DNA of 64,000 nt from Pseudomonas hormoni. GTDB taxonomy: Bacteria; Pseudomonadota; Gammaproteobacteria; Pseudomonadales; Pseudomonadaceae. Both the position numbers and the translations under genes were made by a program. Below the pieces are notes generated by a model, which saw only the letters and a program-made list of their open reading frames with translations, did no database searches and had not been told where the DNA came from. Numbering within the stretch: the stretch's first letter is position 1; the number at the start of each line of letters is the position of its first letter. Of this stretch, positions 9,386 through 18,221 are shown in pieces. The stretch spans positions 3,830,001-3,894,000 of the forward strand of contig NZ_CP075566.1 in NCBI RefSeq assembly GCF_018502625.1, written 5' to 3'.

Positions 9386-10597
9386 ATGCAGGTCAGCAAA
9401 TCGAACAAGCTCGCCAACGTCTGCTACGACATTCGCGGCCCAGTGCTCAAGCACGCCAAACGCCTGGAAGAGGAAGGCCATCGCATCCTCAAGCTGAATA
9501 TCGGCAACCCGGCGCCCTTTGGTTTCGAAGCGCCGGACGAAATCCTCCAGGACGTCATCCGCAACCTGCCGACGGCCCAGGGCTACAGCGACTCCAAGGG
9601 TCTGTTCAGCGCGCGTAAAGCCGTCATGCAGTACTACCAGCAGAAGCAGGTAGAAGGCGTCGGCATTGAAGACATCTACCTGGGCAACGGCGTTTCCGAA
9701 CTGATCGTGATGTCGATGCAGGCCCTGCTCAACAACGGCGACGAAGTGCTGGTGCCGGCTCCCGACTATCCGCTGTGGACCGCCGCCGTGAGCCTGTCCG
9801 GCGGCAATCCGGTGCATTACCTGTGCGACGAACAGGCCAACTGGTGGCCGGACCTGGCCGACATCAAGGCCAAGATCACTCCGAACACCAAAGCGCTGGT
9901 GATCATCAACCCGAACAACCCGACCGGCGCGGTCTATTCGAAAGAAGTCCTGCTGGGCATGCTGGAGCTGGCCCGTCAGCACAATCTGGTGGTGTTCTCC
10001 GATGAGATCTACGACAAGATTCTGTACGACGATGCCGTGCACATCTGCACCGCCTCGCTGGCGCCGGACCTGCTGTGCCTGACCTTCAACGGCCTGTCCA
10101 AGTCCTACCGCGTCGCCGGTTTCCGTTCCGGCTGGATTGCCATCTCCGGCCCGAAACATCACGCGCAAAGCTACATCGAAGGCATCGACATGCTGGCGAA
10201 CATGCGCCTGTGTGCCAACGTGCCGAGCCAGCACGCGATCCAGACTGCCCTCGGCGGCTACCAGAGCATCAATGACCTGGTGCTGCCGCAGGGGCGTCTG
10301 CTGGAACAGCGCAACCGAACCTGGGAACTGCTCAACGACATTCCCGGCGTGAGCTGCGTCAAGCCGATGGGCGCGCTGTATGCGTTCCCGCGCATTGACC
10401 CGAAAGTCTGCCCGATCCACAACGACGAGAAATTCGTGCTCGATCTGCTGCTGTCGGAAAAGCTGCTGGTGGTGCAAGGCACCGCCTTCAACTGGCCATG
10501 GCCGGACCACTTCCGCGTCGTGACCTTGCCGCGCGTCGATGACCTGGACATGGCCATCGGACGGATCGGCAACTTCCTCAAATCCTATCGCCAGTAA
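9386..10597 (+). CDS. alaA: AlaA-type alanine aminotransferase
   Basis: A 403-residue fold-type I PLP aminotransferase, closely like E. coli AlaA (YfbQ), which makes alanine from pyruvate and glutamate. Visible landmarks are KLNIGNPAPFGFEAP at the N-terminus, the INPNNPTGAVY cofactor loop, SDEIYDKILYDD and the PLP lysine in GLSKSYRVAGFRSGW. The ATG at 9386 starts MQVSKSNKLA, the conserved N-terminus of the family; an earlier in-frame ATG at 9287 would add 33 unrelated residues. The gene is divergent from msrB and is followed by a strong hairpin at 10608-10639. Confidence 0.92.
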   Translation: MQVSKSNKLANVCYDIRGPVLKHAKRLEEEGHRILKLNIGNPAPFGFEAPDEILQDVIRNLPTAQGYSDSKGLFSARKAVMQYYQQKQVEGVGIEDIYLGNGVSELIVMSMQALLNNGDEVLVPAPDYPLWTAAVSLSGGNPVHYLCDEQANWWPDLADIKAKITPNTKALVIINPNNPTGAVYSKEVLLGMLELARQHNLVVFSDEIYDKILYDDAVHICTASLAPDLLCLTFNGLSKSYRVAGFRSGWIAISGPKHHAQSYIEGIDMLANMRLCANVPSQHAIQTALGGYQSINDLVLPQGRLLEQRNRTWELLNDIPGVSCVKPMGALYAFPRIDPKVCPIHNDEKFVLDLLLSEKLLVVQGTAFNWPWPDHFRVVTLPRVDDLDMAIGRIGNFLKSYRQ

Positions 10598-10607
10598 TCG
10601 GTCTGGC

Positions 10608-10639
10608 CGCGTGCGACTTTTTTACGAAAGTCGCACGCG
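10608..10639 (+). terminator. Hairpin after alaA
   Basis: A 13-bp perfect stem (CGCGTGCGACTTT / AAAGTCGCACGCG) with a six-base loop lies 10 bases after the alaA stop. The T tract is inside the stem and loop rather than after it, so it is a stable 3-prime end structure but not a textbook rho-independent terminator. Confidence 0.55.
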
Positions 10640-10841
10640 GATCAATTCAGCAACATATCTTTATCCCTCGCCGGGCATCCCCGCTTCAATTGTCCACCGA
10701 CTCCCCGTTTCGTGACCGCGTCCAACACTGACGGGGCTTACGATGCGAATCGGCTGACAATCGCTTCCCGTATCCACGTCGGAAACGCCCTGCAAGCGGC
10801 TAGACTTCTGCTGTAGGACACAGTTTGAAATAGTCACCCGG
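10640..10841. other. Non-coding stretch between alaA and htpX
   Basis: No convincing coding frame, RNA gene or repeat was seen in these bases. The region leads into the htpX promoter. Confidence 0.5.
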
Positions 10842-10870
10842 TTGAATAGCCCGGTGCAGCACCTTATATA
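10842..10870 (+). promoter_or_regulatory. Candidate promoter of htpX
   Basis: TTGAAT (10842-10847) and TATATA (10865-10870) are separated by exactly 17 bases and end 45 bases before the htpX ATG. The spacing fits sigma-70; htpX is a heat- and envelope-stress gene in other bacteria, and the TTGAA core would also suit a heat-shock sigma factor. Confidence 0.45.
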
Positions 10871-10915
10871 CCCCGCAGTACGCTACATCTTTAGCAAAAG
10901 GAGATTTTTACAACC

Positions 10916-11803
10916 ATGATGCGCATCCTGCTGTTTTTGGCCACTAACCTGGCGGTCGTGCTGATTGCCAGCATCACCCTGAGCCTTTTCGGCTTCAACG
11001 GGTTCATGGCGGCCAATGGGGTTGATCTCAACCTCAATCAGCTGCTGATTTTCTGTGCGGTCTTTGGTTTCGCCGGTTCGTTGTTCTCGCTGTTCATCTC
11101 CAAGTGGATGGCGAAAATGAGCACCAGCACCCAGATCATTACCCAGCCGCGCACACGTCATGAGCAATGGCTGCTGCAAACGGTCGAGCAACTGTCCCGC
11201 GAAGCCGGGATCAAGATGCCGGAAGTCGGGATTTTTCCGGCCTACGAGGCGAACGCCTTCGCCACCGGCTGGAACAAGAACGACGCGCTGGTCGCCGTTA
11301 GCCAGGGCCTGCTCGAACGATTCTCGCCCGATGAGGTGAAAGCGGTTCTGGCCCACGAAATCGGCCACGTGGCCAACGGTGACATGGTCACGCTGGCGCT
11401 GATCCAGGGCGTGGTGAACACCTTCGTCATGTTCTTTGCACGGATCATCGGCAACTTTGTCGACAAGGTGATCTTCAAGAACGAAGAAGGCCAGGGCATC
11501 GCCTACTACGTGGCGACCATTTTCGCCGAACTGGTCCTGGGCATTCTCGCCAGCTCCATCGTCATGTGGTTCTCGCGTAAACGCGAATTCCGTGCGGATG
11601 AAGCCGGTGCACGCCTGGCGGGTACCAACGCGATGATCGGCGCCCTGCAACGACTGCGTGCAGAACAAGGCCTGCCGGTGCACATGCCGGACACCCTGAA
11701 TGCGTTCGGTATCAATGGTGGCATCAAACAAGGGTTCGCCCGCATGTTCATGAGCCACCCGCCGCTGGAAGCGCGCATCGACGCACTGCGTCGCCGGGGC
11801 TGA
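10916..11803 (+). CDS. htpX: Membrane zinc metalloprotease HtpX
   Basis: A 295-residue M48 peptidase of the inner membrane with helices near residues 4-24 and 40-62 and two more after the active site. The zinc motif HEIGH has H147, E148 and H151, and the third ligand is the Glu in [10 protein letters not shown]. HtpX degrades misfolded membrane proteins alongside FtsH. AAAGGAG lies just upstream; ATGs at 10916 and 10919 are both possible. A clear terminator follows. Its position after sagS-ospR-gpx-msrB-alaA is the pseudomonad order. Confidence 0.95.
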   Translation: MMRILLFLATNLAVVLIASITLSLFGFNGFMAANGVDLNLNQLLIFCAVFGFAGSLFSLFISKWMAKMSTSTQIITQPRTRHEQWLLQTVEQLSREAGIKMPEVGIFPAYEANAFATGWNKNDALVAVSQGLLERFSPDEVKAVLAHEIGHVANGDMVTLALIQGVVNTFVMFFARIIGNFVDKVIFKNEEGQGIAYYVATIFAELVLGILASSIVMWFSRKREFRADEAGARLAGTNAMIGALQRLRAEQGLPVHMPDTLNAFGINGGIKQGFARMFMSHPPLEARIDALRRRG

Positions 11804-11821
11804 GAGGTTCCGCACTAAAGA

Positions 11822-11852
11822 AAAGGCCCGCAGTAATGCGGGCCTTTTTTTT
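11822..11852 (+). terminator. Rho-independent terminator of htpX
   Basis: AAAGGCCCGCA-GTAA-TGCGGGCC followed by a run of eight T residues, 18 bases after the htpX stop. Confidence 0.92.
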
Positions 11853-11888
11853 GTCTGCTTGATTGTTGAGGCGCTCATTCTGGCCCCT

Positions 11889-11950
11889 TCGCGAGCAGGC
11901 TCGCTCCCACATTGGAATGCATTCTCCTGTGGGAGCGAGCCTGCTCGCGA
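11889..11950. repeat. REP palindrome pair (GCGAGCAGGCTCGCTCCCAC type)
   Basis: Two inverted copies of TCGCGAGCAGGCTCGCTCCCAC face each other around a 16-18 base centre, between htpX and the end of tpm. This is a second sequence family of REP compared with the element at 8.7 kb. Confidence 0.85.
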
Positions 11951-11974
11951 TGAGGCCAGCACAATCAACACAAC

Positions 11975-12631
11975 TTAACGACTGGAAACCCGATAAACCC
12001 GCTCTTCAAGCCGCGTCACTCCGCTCTCGATAAACTTCCAGCTCTCACCCAGGACATCCTGGTCTTCCAGAATCTTCAGCGACCACACCGCGCCGAACAA
12101 CCGCTGCACTTCATCATCAAGCACGGCAAACGGCGGCCCGTCCTTTTGCGTCTGGTCATAATCCAGCGTGATCAAAAGCCCTGAAGCGTCCTTCGGGAGA
12201 ATCCGGTTCAAATGAGCGGCGTATTGCTCTCGCATCTTCGGTGGCAAGGCAATCAACGCAGCGCGGTCGTACAGTGCGCTGCAATCGGCAACATCGCCGG
12301 CAGTCAAGGCAAAGAAATCACCACACCAGATCTCGATCGAACCCGCCCGATACACCGTAAAAGGCCCTTGATCGCTGACGTCCGGGTCAAATTGGTGCTC
12401 GTGGAAAAAGTCTTCCACTGCTTTTTCCGACAACTCGACACCCAACACTTCGTGACCGCATTTCGCCAGCCATAGCAAATCCAGGCTTTTCCCACATAAC
12501 GGCACCAGTACGCGCGCCCCGTCCTCCAGGCCCAACTGAGGCCAGTACCGTTGCAGATATGGATTCACTTCCGGCAGATGAAAGCCGATCTGATTCGACG
12601 TCCACCGCTTGTGCCAAAACTCCGGCTGCAT
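11975..12631 (-). CDS. tpm: Thiopurine S-methyltransferase
   Basis: A 218-residue SAM-dependent methyltransferase of the TPMT family, starting [18 protein letters not shown]. The SAM-binding strand and loop are [15 protein letters not shown], followed by [18 protein letters not shown] and the [10 protein letters not shown] segment. Pseudomonad Tpm is linked to methylation of selenite and tellurite as well as thiopurines (family knowledge). The ATG at 12631 gives the normal length; an in-frame ATG eight codons upstream is less likely. The promoter is shared with the divergent dioxygenase-like gene. Confidence 0.93.
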   Translation of the reverse strand: MQPEFWHKRWTSNQIGFHLPEVNPYLQRYWPQLGLEDGARVLVPLCGKSLDLLWLAKCGHEVLGVELSEKAVEDFFHEHQFDPDVSDQGPFTVYRAGSIEIWCGDFFALTAGDVADCSALYDRAALIALPPKMREQYAAHLNRILPKDASGLLITLDYDQTQKDGPPFAVLDDEVQRLFGAVWSLKILEDQDVLGESWKFIESGVTRLEERVYRVSSR

Positions 12632-12734
12632 AAATATCTCCGAAAATTCGATCAAAACACCCTAAAACTTATATTAGATTTAGATCAATGATCTGACTGA
12701 AGATGACGCCATCTTAACTCTCAGGAGCTCATTG

Positions 12735-13502
12735 ATGTTGCCCAGCCTGTATATATCCCATGGCTCACCCATGCTGGCCCTGGAACCCGGCGCCAGCGGG
12801 CCGGCCCTCGTGCGCCTGGCTGCCGAATTGCCGAAACCCAGGGCCATCGTGATTGTTTCCGCCCACTGGGAAAGCAATGAGCTGCTGGTCAGCGGCAATC
12901 CGCAACCTGAAACCTGGCATGACTTCGGTGGCTTTCCCAAGGCATTGTTCGAGGTGCAATACCCGGCACCTGGCGATCCACAACTGGCGGCTGAGGTTGT
13001 CGAGTGGCTGAAGCGAAGTGACTTGCCTGCACGCATCGACACCAAACGTCCCTTCGACCATGGCGTGTGGGTGCCTTTGTCGTTGATGTACCCGCAGGCC
13101 GATATCCCGGTGGTGCAAGTCTCGCTGCCTACACGCGGCGGCCCTGCCCTGCAGACCCGCGTAGGGCGCGCACTGGGCAGCCTGCGCGAACAGGGCGTTC
13201 TGTTGATCGGCTCCGGCAGCATCACCCACAACCTGCGAGAACTGGACTGGCATGCCGGCCCGGAAAGCGTTGAACCGTGGGCCAGGGAATTCCGCGACTG
13301 GATGATCGAGAAACTCGAAGCGAACGACGAAGCCGCGTTGCACGACTATCGTCAGCAAGCACCGAACGCTGTGCGCAACCACCCAAGTGATGAACATTTG
13401 TTGCCGCTGTACTTCGCCCGTGGTGCTGGCGGGACTTTCAGCGTCAGCCATAAGGGGTTCACCATGGGTGCCCTGGGTATGGATATCTATCGCTTCGGTT
13501 GA
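12735..13502 (+). CDS. DODA/LigB-type extradiol dioxygenase family protein (YgiD-like)
   Basis: A 255-residue member of the class III extradiol dioxygenase family: conserved ISHGSP at the N-terminus, VSAHWES, the FDHGVWVPL loop with its His, and GSGSITHNL. These His residues fit a non-haem iron or zinc site. E. coli YgiD of this family makes betalamic-type cleavage of DOPA, and other members open protocatechuate-like rings; the real substrate here is unknown. The ATG at 12735 lies seven bases after AGGAG; the preceding TTG is not needed. It is divergent from tpm. Confidence 0.85.
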   Translation: MLPSLYISHGSPMLALEPGASGPALVRLAAELPKPRAIVIVSAHWESNELLVSGNPQPETWHDFGGFPKALFEVQYPAPGDPQLAAEVVEWLKRSDLPARIDTKRPFDHGVWVPLSLMYPQADIPVVQVSLPTRGGPALQTRVGRALGSLREQGVLLIGSGSITHNLRELDWHAGPESVEPWAREFRDWMIEKLEANDEAALHDYRQQAPNAVRNHPSDEHLLPLYFARGAGGTFSVSHKGFTMGALGMDIYRFG

Positions 13503-13525
13503 TGAAAAATCTTCGGCGGCCAGGC

Positions 13526-14239
13526 TCAGACCACATCGACACCGACGTGAATCGCATCGTGCCGCCAGAACTCCAGGTCACAATCGATCAGCCGCTCATG
13601 CTGGTCGTAATTGACCCGGGCGATGCGTAATCCAGGGCTCCCGACCGACACTCGCAAAGCCGCCGCCGCATCCACCGACAGCGCCGTCGGCACGATCTCG
13701 AAACGCACCCGCCCGTAATGCAAGTCGTAATGCCGTGCGTACAGTTCGGTGATCGACTGATTCAGATCGAACTCCAGAATCCCCGGAAAATACTGCGGAT
13801 TGAGGTAGTGCTCCACGTACAGCACCAGCCGCCCATCAATTCGCCGCGCCCGGCAGACTTGAATCACGCTCGACAACGCTGGCAACTGCAGCCAGGCACA
13901 GACCGCTGCCGACGCTGGCTGCAGCCGCGCCGAAATCACCTCGGTGGATGGCACCCGCCCCTGAGCACTGACCATGGCGTGAAAGTGACTGCGCTGCATC
14001 AGGTTATAAGCCAGGCGCGGCGGCGACACGAACCAGCCGCGACGCTCCTCCCGATAAATCTGCCCTTGGGCCTCCAACTGCAACAACGCTTCGCGCACGG
14101 TAATGCGTGTGGTGCCGAACAACTCACTGAGCTTGCGCTCCGCCGGTAACTTGCTGCCGGGCGCCAGCAGCCCGTGATCGAGCTGTTCCTGAAGAACCTG
14201 CCCGATGGCTGTCACCGCTTTGGTTGTCTCAATGCGCAT
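13526..14239 (-). CDS. HutC-type GntR regulator of the adjacent import/hydrolysis locus
   Basis: A 237-residue regulator with an N-terminal GntR winged helix (residues 12-72, with LSELFGTTRITVREALLQLEAQG as the helix-turn-helix) and a C-terminal UTRA effector domain. The ATG at 14239 follows a TTG codon and is the better start. It is divergent from the ABC binding-protein gene. Two sites similar to the HutC-family consensus GGTCTAGACC lie at 14253-14266, just before its own ATG, and at 14531-14544, before the binding-protein gene. Autoregulation plus control of the transport operon is therefore likely. The layout recalls PhnR of phosphonate uptake loci; the effector is unknown. Confidence 0.85.
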   Translation of the reverse strand: MRIETTKAVTAIGQVLQEQLDHGLLAPGSKLPAERKLSELFGTTRITVREALLQLEAQGQIYREERRGWFVSPPRLAYNLMQRSHFHAMVSAQGRVPSTEVISARLQPASAAVCAWLQLPALSSVIQVCRARRIDGRLVLYVEHYLNPQYFPGILEFDLNQSITELYARHYDLHYGRVRFEIVPTALSVDAAAALRVSVGSPGLRIARVNYDQHERLIDCDLEFWRHDAIHVGVDVV

Positions 14240-14252
14240 CAATGTTACCTAT

Positions 14253-14266
14253 CTGGACTAGACCAG
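14253..14266. promoter_or_regulatory. Candidate HutC-type operator 1
   Basis: CTGGACTAGACCAG is a near-perfect palindrome (only the A-A pair breaks it), 14 bases before the regulator ATG. It closely resembles the GGTCTAGACC core recognised by HutC/DasR-type GntR proteins. Confidence 0.6.
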
Positions 14267-14530
14267 CACTGTTTCAAAGCGAAACCGTCATTTGAAACGG
14301 CTCTGTCAACGTTCAGCAAGCCTAGGCACTGCACATGACTGACAGATGACAAAGGCGCTGAACGGTTCGGTCAGGCGACTGCAATTTCATCGCCAAGTCC
14401 TTTTATATCAGCTCTTTAGTCATGGTCTACGCTTATCCAGAAGCCTGAGCCTTGTTGCACAAAAAATAGAGGAGTACCGCTGGTCGACATCAAAATGTCA
14501 TCAGAGGCGCCTAGATTGGATCAGGTATTG
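14267..14530. other. Non-coding region between the regulator and the binding-protein gene
   Basis: No convincing gene was found; a 62-codon frame at 14346-14534 has no start signal or recognisable composition. The region is noticeably more AT-rich than its neighbours and should contain the divergent promoters, but no clear -10/-35 pair stands out. Confidence 0.5.
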
Positions 14531-14544
14531 CTGACCTAGACCAA
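14531..14544. promoter_or_regulatory. Candidate HutC-type operator 2
   Basis: CTGACCTAGACCAA shares the core CTAGACCA with operator 1 and sits 45 bases before the ATG of the binding-protein gene, where a bound repressor would block the operon promoter. Confidence 0.55.
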
Positions 14545-14589
14545 CACCACCGCAATCCCAGCGTTGATAACGACCAAAGGAGCTTCGGA

Positions 14590-15657
14590 ATGAAACAGCT
14601 TTTCCTGGCATCACTGTTAGGCTCGACCATCGCCCTGTGCACCGCCGCCATGGCGGCTGATACCGATCTGAAAACCCTGGAAGCCGCAGCGAAAGCGGAA
14701 GGTGAGGTCAACAGTGTCGGCATGCCCGACAACTGGGCCAACTGGAAAGGTACCTGGGACGACCTGGCCAAGAACTACGGCCTGAAACACATCGACACCG
14801 ACATGAGCTCGGCCCAGGAAATCGCCAAGTTCAAAGCGGAAAAAGACAACGCCACCGCCGACATCGGCGACGTCGGTGCAGCGTTCGGTCCGATTGCGGT
14901 CAAGCAAGAGGTTGTCCAGCCTTACAAGCCAAGCACTTGGGACCAGATCCCGAGCTGGGCGAAGGACAAGGACGGCAACTGGGCGCTGGCCTACACCGGT
15001 ACCATCGCATTTATCATCAACAACAAGCTGTTGCATGGTTCAGAGGCACCGACCAAATGGGCCGACCTTAAAAACGGCAAGTACAAAGTGTCCATTGGTG
15101 ACGTAAGCAGCTCGGCCCAAGCGGCAAACGGCGTTCTGTCCGCCGCGCTGGCCAACGGTGGCGATGAGAAAAACATCAAGCCCGCCCTGCTGATGTTCGC
15201 CGAAATCGCCAAGCAAGGTCGTCTGTCGATGACCGATCCGGTGATTGCCACCATGGAAAAAGGTGAAATCGAAGTCGGCGTGGTCTGGGACTTCAATGGT
15301 CTGAGCTACAAGGCGAAGATGGCGAACCCGGATGACTACACCGTGCTGATTCCTTCCGATGGCGCGGTGATTTCCGGATACACCACCATCATCAACAAAT
15401 ACGCCAAGCACCCGAACGCCGCCAAACTGGCCCGCGAATACATCTTCAGCGACGCTGGCCAGATCAACCTGGCGCGCGGCAACGCCCGTCCGATCCGTGC
15501 CGAGCACATAACACTGCCGGATGACGTCAAGGCCAACCTGCTGCCGAACGAGCAGTACAAAAAAGTAACGCCGATCAAGGACGCGGACGCGTGGGAGAAG
15601 ACCTCCAAGGCCCTGCCGCAGAAGTGGAACGAAGAAGTCATCGTTGAGATGAAGTAA
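14590..15657 (+). CDS. Periplasmic substrate-binding protein of an ABC importer (Fe3+/spermidine/phosphonate-type)
   Basis: A 355-residue binding protein with a Sec signal peptide (hydrophobic residues 4-21, cleavage after AMA or AMAA). It belongs to the extracellular solute-binding family 1/PotD-like group used for polyamines, iron and 2-aminoethylphosphonate. AAAGGAG precedes the ATG. It is the first gene of an operon with an alkaline-phosphatase-superfamily hydrolase, two permeases, an ATPase and a HAD phosphatase, so its ligand is probably an organophosphorus compound; that is inference. A REP element separates it from the next gene and may let it be expressed at a higher level than the rest. 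Confidence 0.85.
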   Translation: MKQLFLASLLGSTIALCTAAMAADTDLKTLEAAAKAEGEVNSVGMPDNWANWKGTWDDLAKNYGLKHIDTDMSSAQEIAKFKAEKDNATADIGDVGAAFGPIAVKQEVVQPYKPSTWDQIPSWAKDKDGNWALAYTGTIAFIINNKLLHGSEAPTKWADLKNGKYKVSIGDVSSSAQAANGVLSAALANGGDEKNIKPALLMFAEIAKQGRLSMTDPVIATMEKGEIEVGVVWDFNGLSYKAKMANPDDYTVLIPSDGAVISGYTTIINKYAKHPNAAKLAREYIFSDAGQINLARGNARPIRAEHITLPDDVKANLLPNEQYKKVTPIKDADAWEKTSKALPQKWNEEVIVEMK

Positions 15658-15660
15658 CAC

Positions 15661-15745
15661 TGTAGGAGCCGGCTTGCTGGCGATTGCATCACTGCGGTGC
15701 TCAGACAGACCGCAGCGTATGGATCGCCAGCAAGCCGGCTTCTGC
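15661..15745. repeat. REP palindrome inside the operon
   Basis: GTAGGAGCCGGCTTGCTGGCGAT and its inverse TCGCCAGCAAGCCGGCTTCTGCA flank an inner imperfect repeat (ACTGCGGT / ACCGCAG). It lies between the binding-protein stop and the hydrolase start. REP elements in this position often protect the upstream message. Confidence 0.8.
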
Positions 15746-15785
15746 AAATTTTATCGATCCACCTGTTTCGCGGAGTTCCGCCCCT

Positions 15786-16592
15786 ATGAAGCACAACGTC
15801 ATCCTTGTCGTGCTCGACGGCCTCAATTACGAGGTTGCGCGCCACGCCATGGGGCACCTGCAGGCTTATGTTGGCGCAGGACGCGCGGCGCTCTACAAAC
15901 TGGAGTGCGAACTGCCGGCCCTGTCCCGTCCACTGTATGAATGCATCCTGACCGGCGTCACGCCCATCGACAGTGGCATTGTCCACAACAACGTTTCGCG
16001 CCTGTCCAATCAGCGCAGCATCTATCACTACGCTACTGACGCGGGACTGAAAACCGCCGCTGCGGCCTATCACTGGGTCAGCGAGCTGTATAACCGTTCG
16101 CCGTTCGTGCCCGCCCGGGACCGTCACACCGACAACGCCGAGTTGCCGATTCAGCACGGACATTTCTACTGGAGCGACCATTACCCGGATTCGCACCTGT
16201 TCGCCGACGCGGAAAACCTGCGCCTGCGCCATGCGCCGAATTTCCTGCTGGTGCACCCCATGAACATCGACGACGCCGGGCACAAGCACGGCCTCGACAC
16301 CCCGCAATACCGCAACAGCGCCCGCTCGGCGGACATCATCCTCGCCGACTACCTGCAAGGCTGGCTCGACGCCGGCTATCAGGTACTGGTGACCGCCGAC
16401 CACGGCATGAACAACGATCGCTCCCACAACGGCCTGCTGCCCGAAGAGCGCGAAGTTCCATTGTTTGTGCTCGGTGATGCCTTCAGTTTCAACGCCAGCG
16501 CCGCACCGAAACAAACCGAGATTTGCGGCACCGTCTGCGAACTGCTGGGCGTGGCCCACGACAAACCAGTGTGCCGGGAGCTGCTCAAGTGA
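15786..16592 (+). CDS. Alkaline phosphatase superfamily hydrolase (type I phosphodiesterase/nucleotide pyrophosphatase-like)
   Basis: A 268-residue cytoplasmic protein with no signal peptide. It shows the alkaline-phosphatase-superfamily metal site: D11 in VVLDGLN, the likely nucleophile S47 in PALSRPL, D162/D163 and H166 in NIDDAGHKHG, and D205-H206 in VTADHGMNND. The fold includes nucleotide pyrophosphatases, phosphodiesterases and phosphonoacetate hydrolase, so it could cleave a P-O-C or P-C bond. The ATG at 15786 is preferred; the frame extends upstream only into the REP. Its stop overlaps the GTG of the first permease, showing that hydrolysis and transport are expressed together. Substrate unknown. 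Confidence 0.8.
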   Translation: MKHNVILVVLDGLNYEVARHAMGHLQAYVGAGRAALYKLECELPALSRPLYECILTGVTPIDSGIVHNNVSRLSNQRSIYHYATDAGLKTAAAAYHWVSELYNRSPFVPARDRHTDNAELPIQHGHFYWSDHYPDSHLFADAENLRLRHAPNFLLVHPMNIDDAGHKHGLDTPQYRNSARSADIILADYLQGWLDAGYQVLVTADHGMNNDRSHNGLLPEEREVPLFVLGDAFSFNASAAPKQTEICGTVCELLGVAHDKPVCRELLK

Positions 16593-17434
16593 ACGCCATG
16601 ACTCGCGGAAAATGGCTGGCAGCCTTGTGCGTGGTGCCTTTCGCCCTGTTCTTTATCGTGTTCCAGATCGCCCCGCTACTGTGGGTGATGATCAACAGTC
16701 TGGAATCGGAAGAGTCCGGCTGGGGCATCGCCAACTTCACCAGGATCTTCAGCTCGAAGTTCTACTTACAGGCGATCCAGTACAGCCTCGAGATCAGTTT
16801 CTGGTCCAGTGTATTCGGGATCATTATCGCCGTGCTCGGCGCTTACTCCCTGCGCCGGGTCGACTCGAAGCTGCGCAACTTCGTCAACGCCTTCGCCAAC
16901 ATGACCAGCAACTTCACCGGCGTCCCCCTGGCTTTCGCGTTCATCATCCTGCTGGGTTTCAACGGCAGCTTCACCATCATGCTGAAGCAGGCCGGGATCA
17001 TTCAGGACTTCAACCTGTACTCGAAAACCGGGTTGATCATTCTCTACACCTACTTCCAGATTCCCTTGGGCGTGCTGCTGCTCTACCCGGCCTTTGATGC
17101 CCTGCGTGAAGACTGGCGGGAGTCCGCCGAACTGCTCGGCGCCAACGGCTGGCAGTTCTGGCGCCACATCGGTCTGCCGGTGCTGACGCCTGCGCTGCTC
17201 GGCACCTTCGTGATCCTGCTGGCCAACGCCCTCGGCGCCTACGCCACGGTGTACGCCCTGACCACGGGCAACTTCAACGTGATGACGATCCGTATTGCGG
17301 CGATGGTCTCCGGCGACATTTCCCTGGACCCGAACCTGGCCAGCGCCCTGGCCGTGGTGCTGGTGGCGTTGATGACTCTGGTGACCGTTGTGCATCAGCT
17401 GCTGTTGAAGAGGAGCTACCATGTCTCGCGCTGA
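16589..17434 (+). CDS. ABC importer permease 1
   Basis: A 281-residue inner-membrane permease of the BPD transport family, with about six helices (first near residues 8-32). It carries the cytoplasmic EAA-type loop in DWRESAELLGANGWQFWRHIGLP, which contacts the ATPase. The GTG at 16589 overlaps the hydrolase stop (GTGA) and follows GGGAG by about nine bases; the ATG three codons later is the alternative. It resembles PotB/PhnU-type subunits and pairs with the next gene, which it overlaps by 14 bases. Confidence 0.87.
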   Translation: MNAMTRGKWLAALCVVPFALFFIVFQIAPLLWVMINSLESEESGWGIANFTRIFSSKFYLQAIQYSLEISFWSSVFGIIIAVLGAYSLRRVDSKLRNFVNAFANMTSNFTGVPLAFAFIILLGFNGSFTIMLKQAGIIQDFNLYSKTGLIILYTYFQIPLGVLLLYPAFDALREDWRESAELLGANGWQFWRHIGLPVLTPALLGTFVILLANALGAYATVYALTTGNFNVMTIRIAAMVSGDISLDPNLASALAVVLVALMTLVTVVHQLLLKRSYHVSR

Positions 17435-18221
17435 ATCGGGTTCTGTCGGCATCTACCATCGGGTAGTGGTCTACGTGCTGTTTGCCATTCTGATATTGCC
17501 GCTGCTCGGCACCTTTATCTACTCGATTTCCAGCAGTTGGTCGGCAACCATTCTGCCCAGCGGTTTCAGCATCAAATGGTACGTGCAGCTGTGGAGCGAT
17601 CCGCGTTTCTTGAGTGCTTTCGGCCAATCGCTGCTGGTCTGCGTCGGCTCGCTGATCCTGGCGGTGGTGCTGATTCTGCCGCTGTTGTTCGTGGTGCATT
17701 ACCACTTCCCGAAACTCGATGCATTGATGAACATTCTGATCCTGCTGCCTTTCGCGGTGCCGCCAGTGGTGTCGGCGGTGGGGCTGCTGCAGCTCTACGG
17801 TTCGGGACCGTTTGCGATGGTCGGTACGCCGTGGATTCTGATCGGCTGCTACTTCACCATCGCACTGCCGTTCATGTACCGGGCCATCACCAACAACCTG
17901 CAAGCCATCAACCTGCGCGACCTGATGGACGCCGCCCAACTGCTCGGCGCCAGCACCTGGCAAGCGGCGTTCCTGGTCGTACTGCCGAACCTGCGCAAGG
18001 GTTTGATGGTGGCATTGCTGCTGTCATTCTCGTTCCTGTTCGGTGAATTCGTGTTCGCCAACATCCTCGTCGGCACCCGCTACGAAACGCTGCAGGTCTA
18101 CCTCAACAACATGCGCAACAGCAGCGGCCACTTCACCAGTGCGCTGGTGATTTCCTACTTCTTATTTGTGCTGGTTCTGACCTGGGTGGCCAATATCTTG
18201 AACAAGGACAAAAGCGAATGA
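17421..18221 (+). CDS. ABC importer permease 2
   Basis: A 266-residue BPD-family permease (PotC/PhnV-like) with six predicted helices and an EAA loop at DAAQLLGASTWQAAFLVVLP. The ATG at 17421 lies inside the end of permease 1 and after GAGGAG. Its stop overlaps the ATG of the ATPase gene (ATGA). With permease 1 it forms the membrane channel of the importer. Confidence 0.88.
   Translation: MSRAESGSVGIYHRVVVYVLFAILILPLLGTFIYSISSSWSATILPSGFSIKWYVQLWSDPRFLSAFGQSLLVCVGSLILAVVLILPLLFVVHYHFPKLDALMNILILLPFAVPPVVSAVGLLQLYGSGPFAMVGTPWILIGCYFTIALPFMYRAITNNLQAINLRDLMDAAQLLGASTWQAAFLVVLPNLRKGLMVALLLSFSFLFGEFVFANILVGTRYETLQVYLNNMRNSSGHFTSALVISYFLFVLVLTWVANILNKDKSE

Noticed and set aside
14346..14534. A 62-codon frame between the regulator and binding-protein genes
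   Set aside because: No ribosome-binding site, overlaps the operator region, and the composition is not protein-like.
15786..16592. Calling the hydrolase phosphonoacetate hydrolase (PhnA)
   Set aside because: The fold and metal residues fit, but the protein is shorter than expected and nothing else of a phosphonoacetate pathway is present, so only the superfamily is named.
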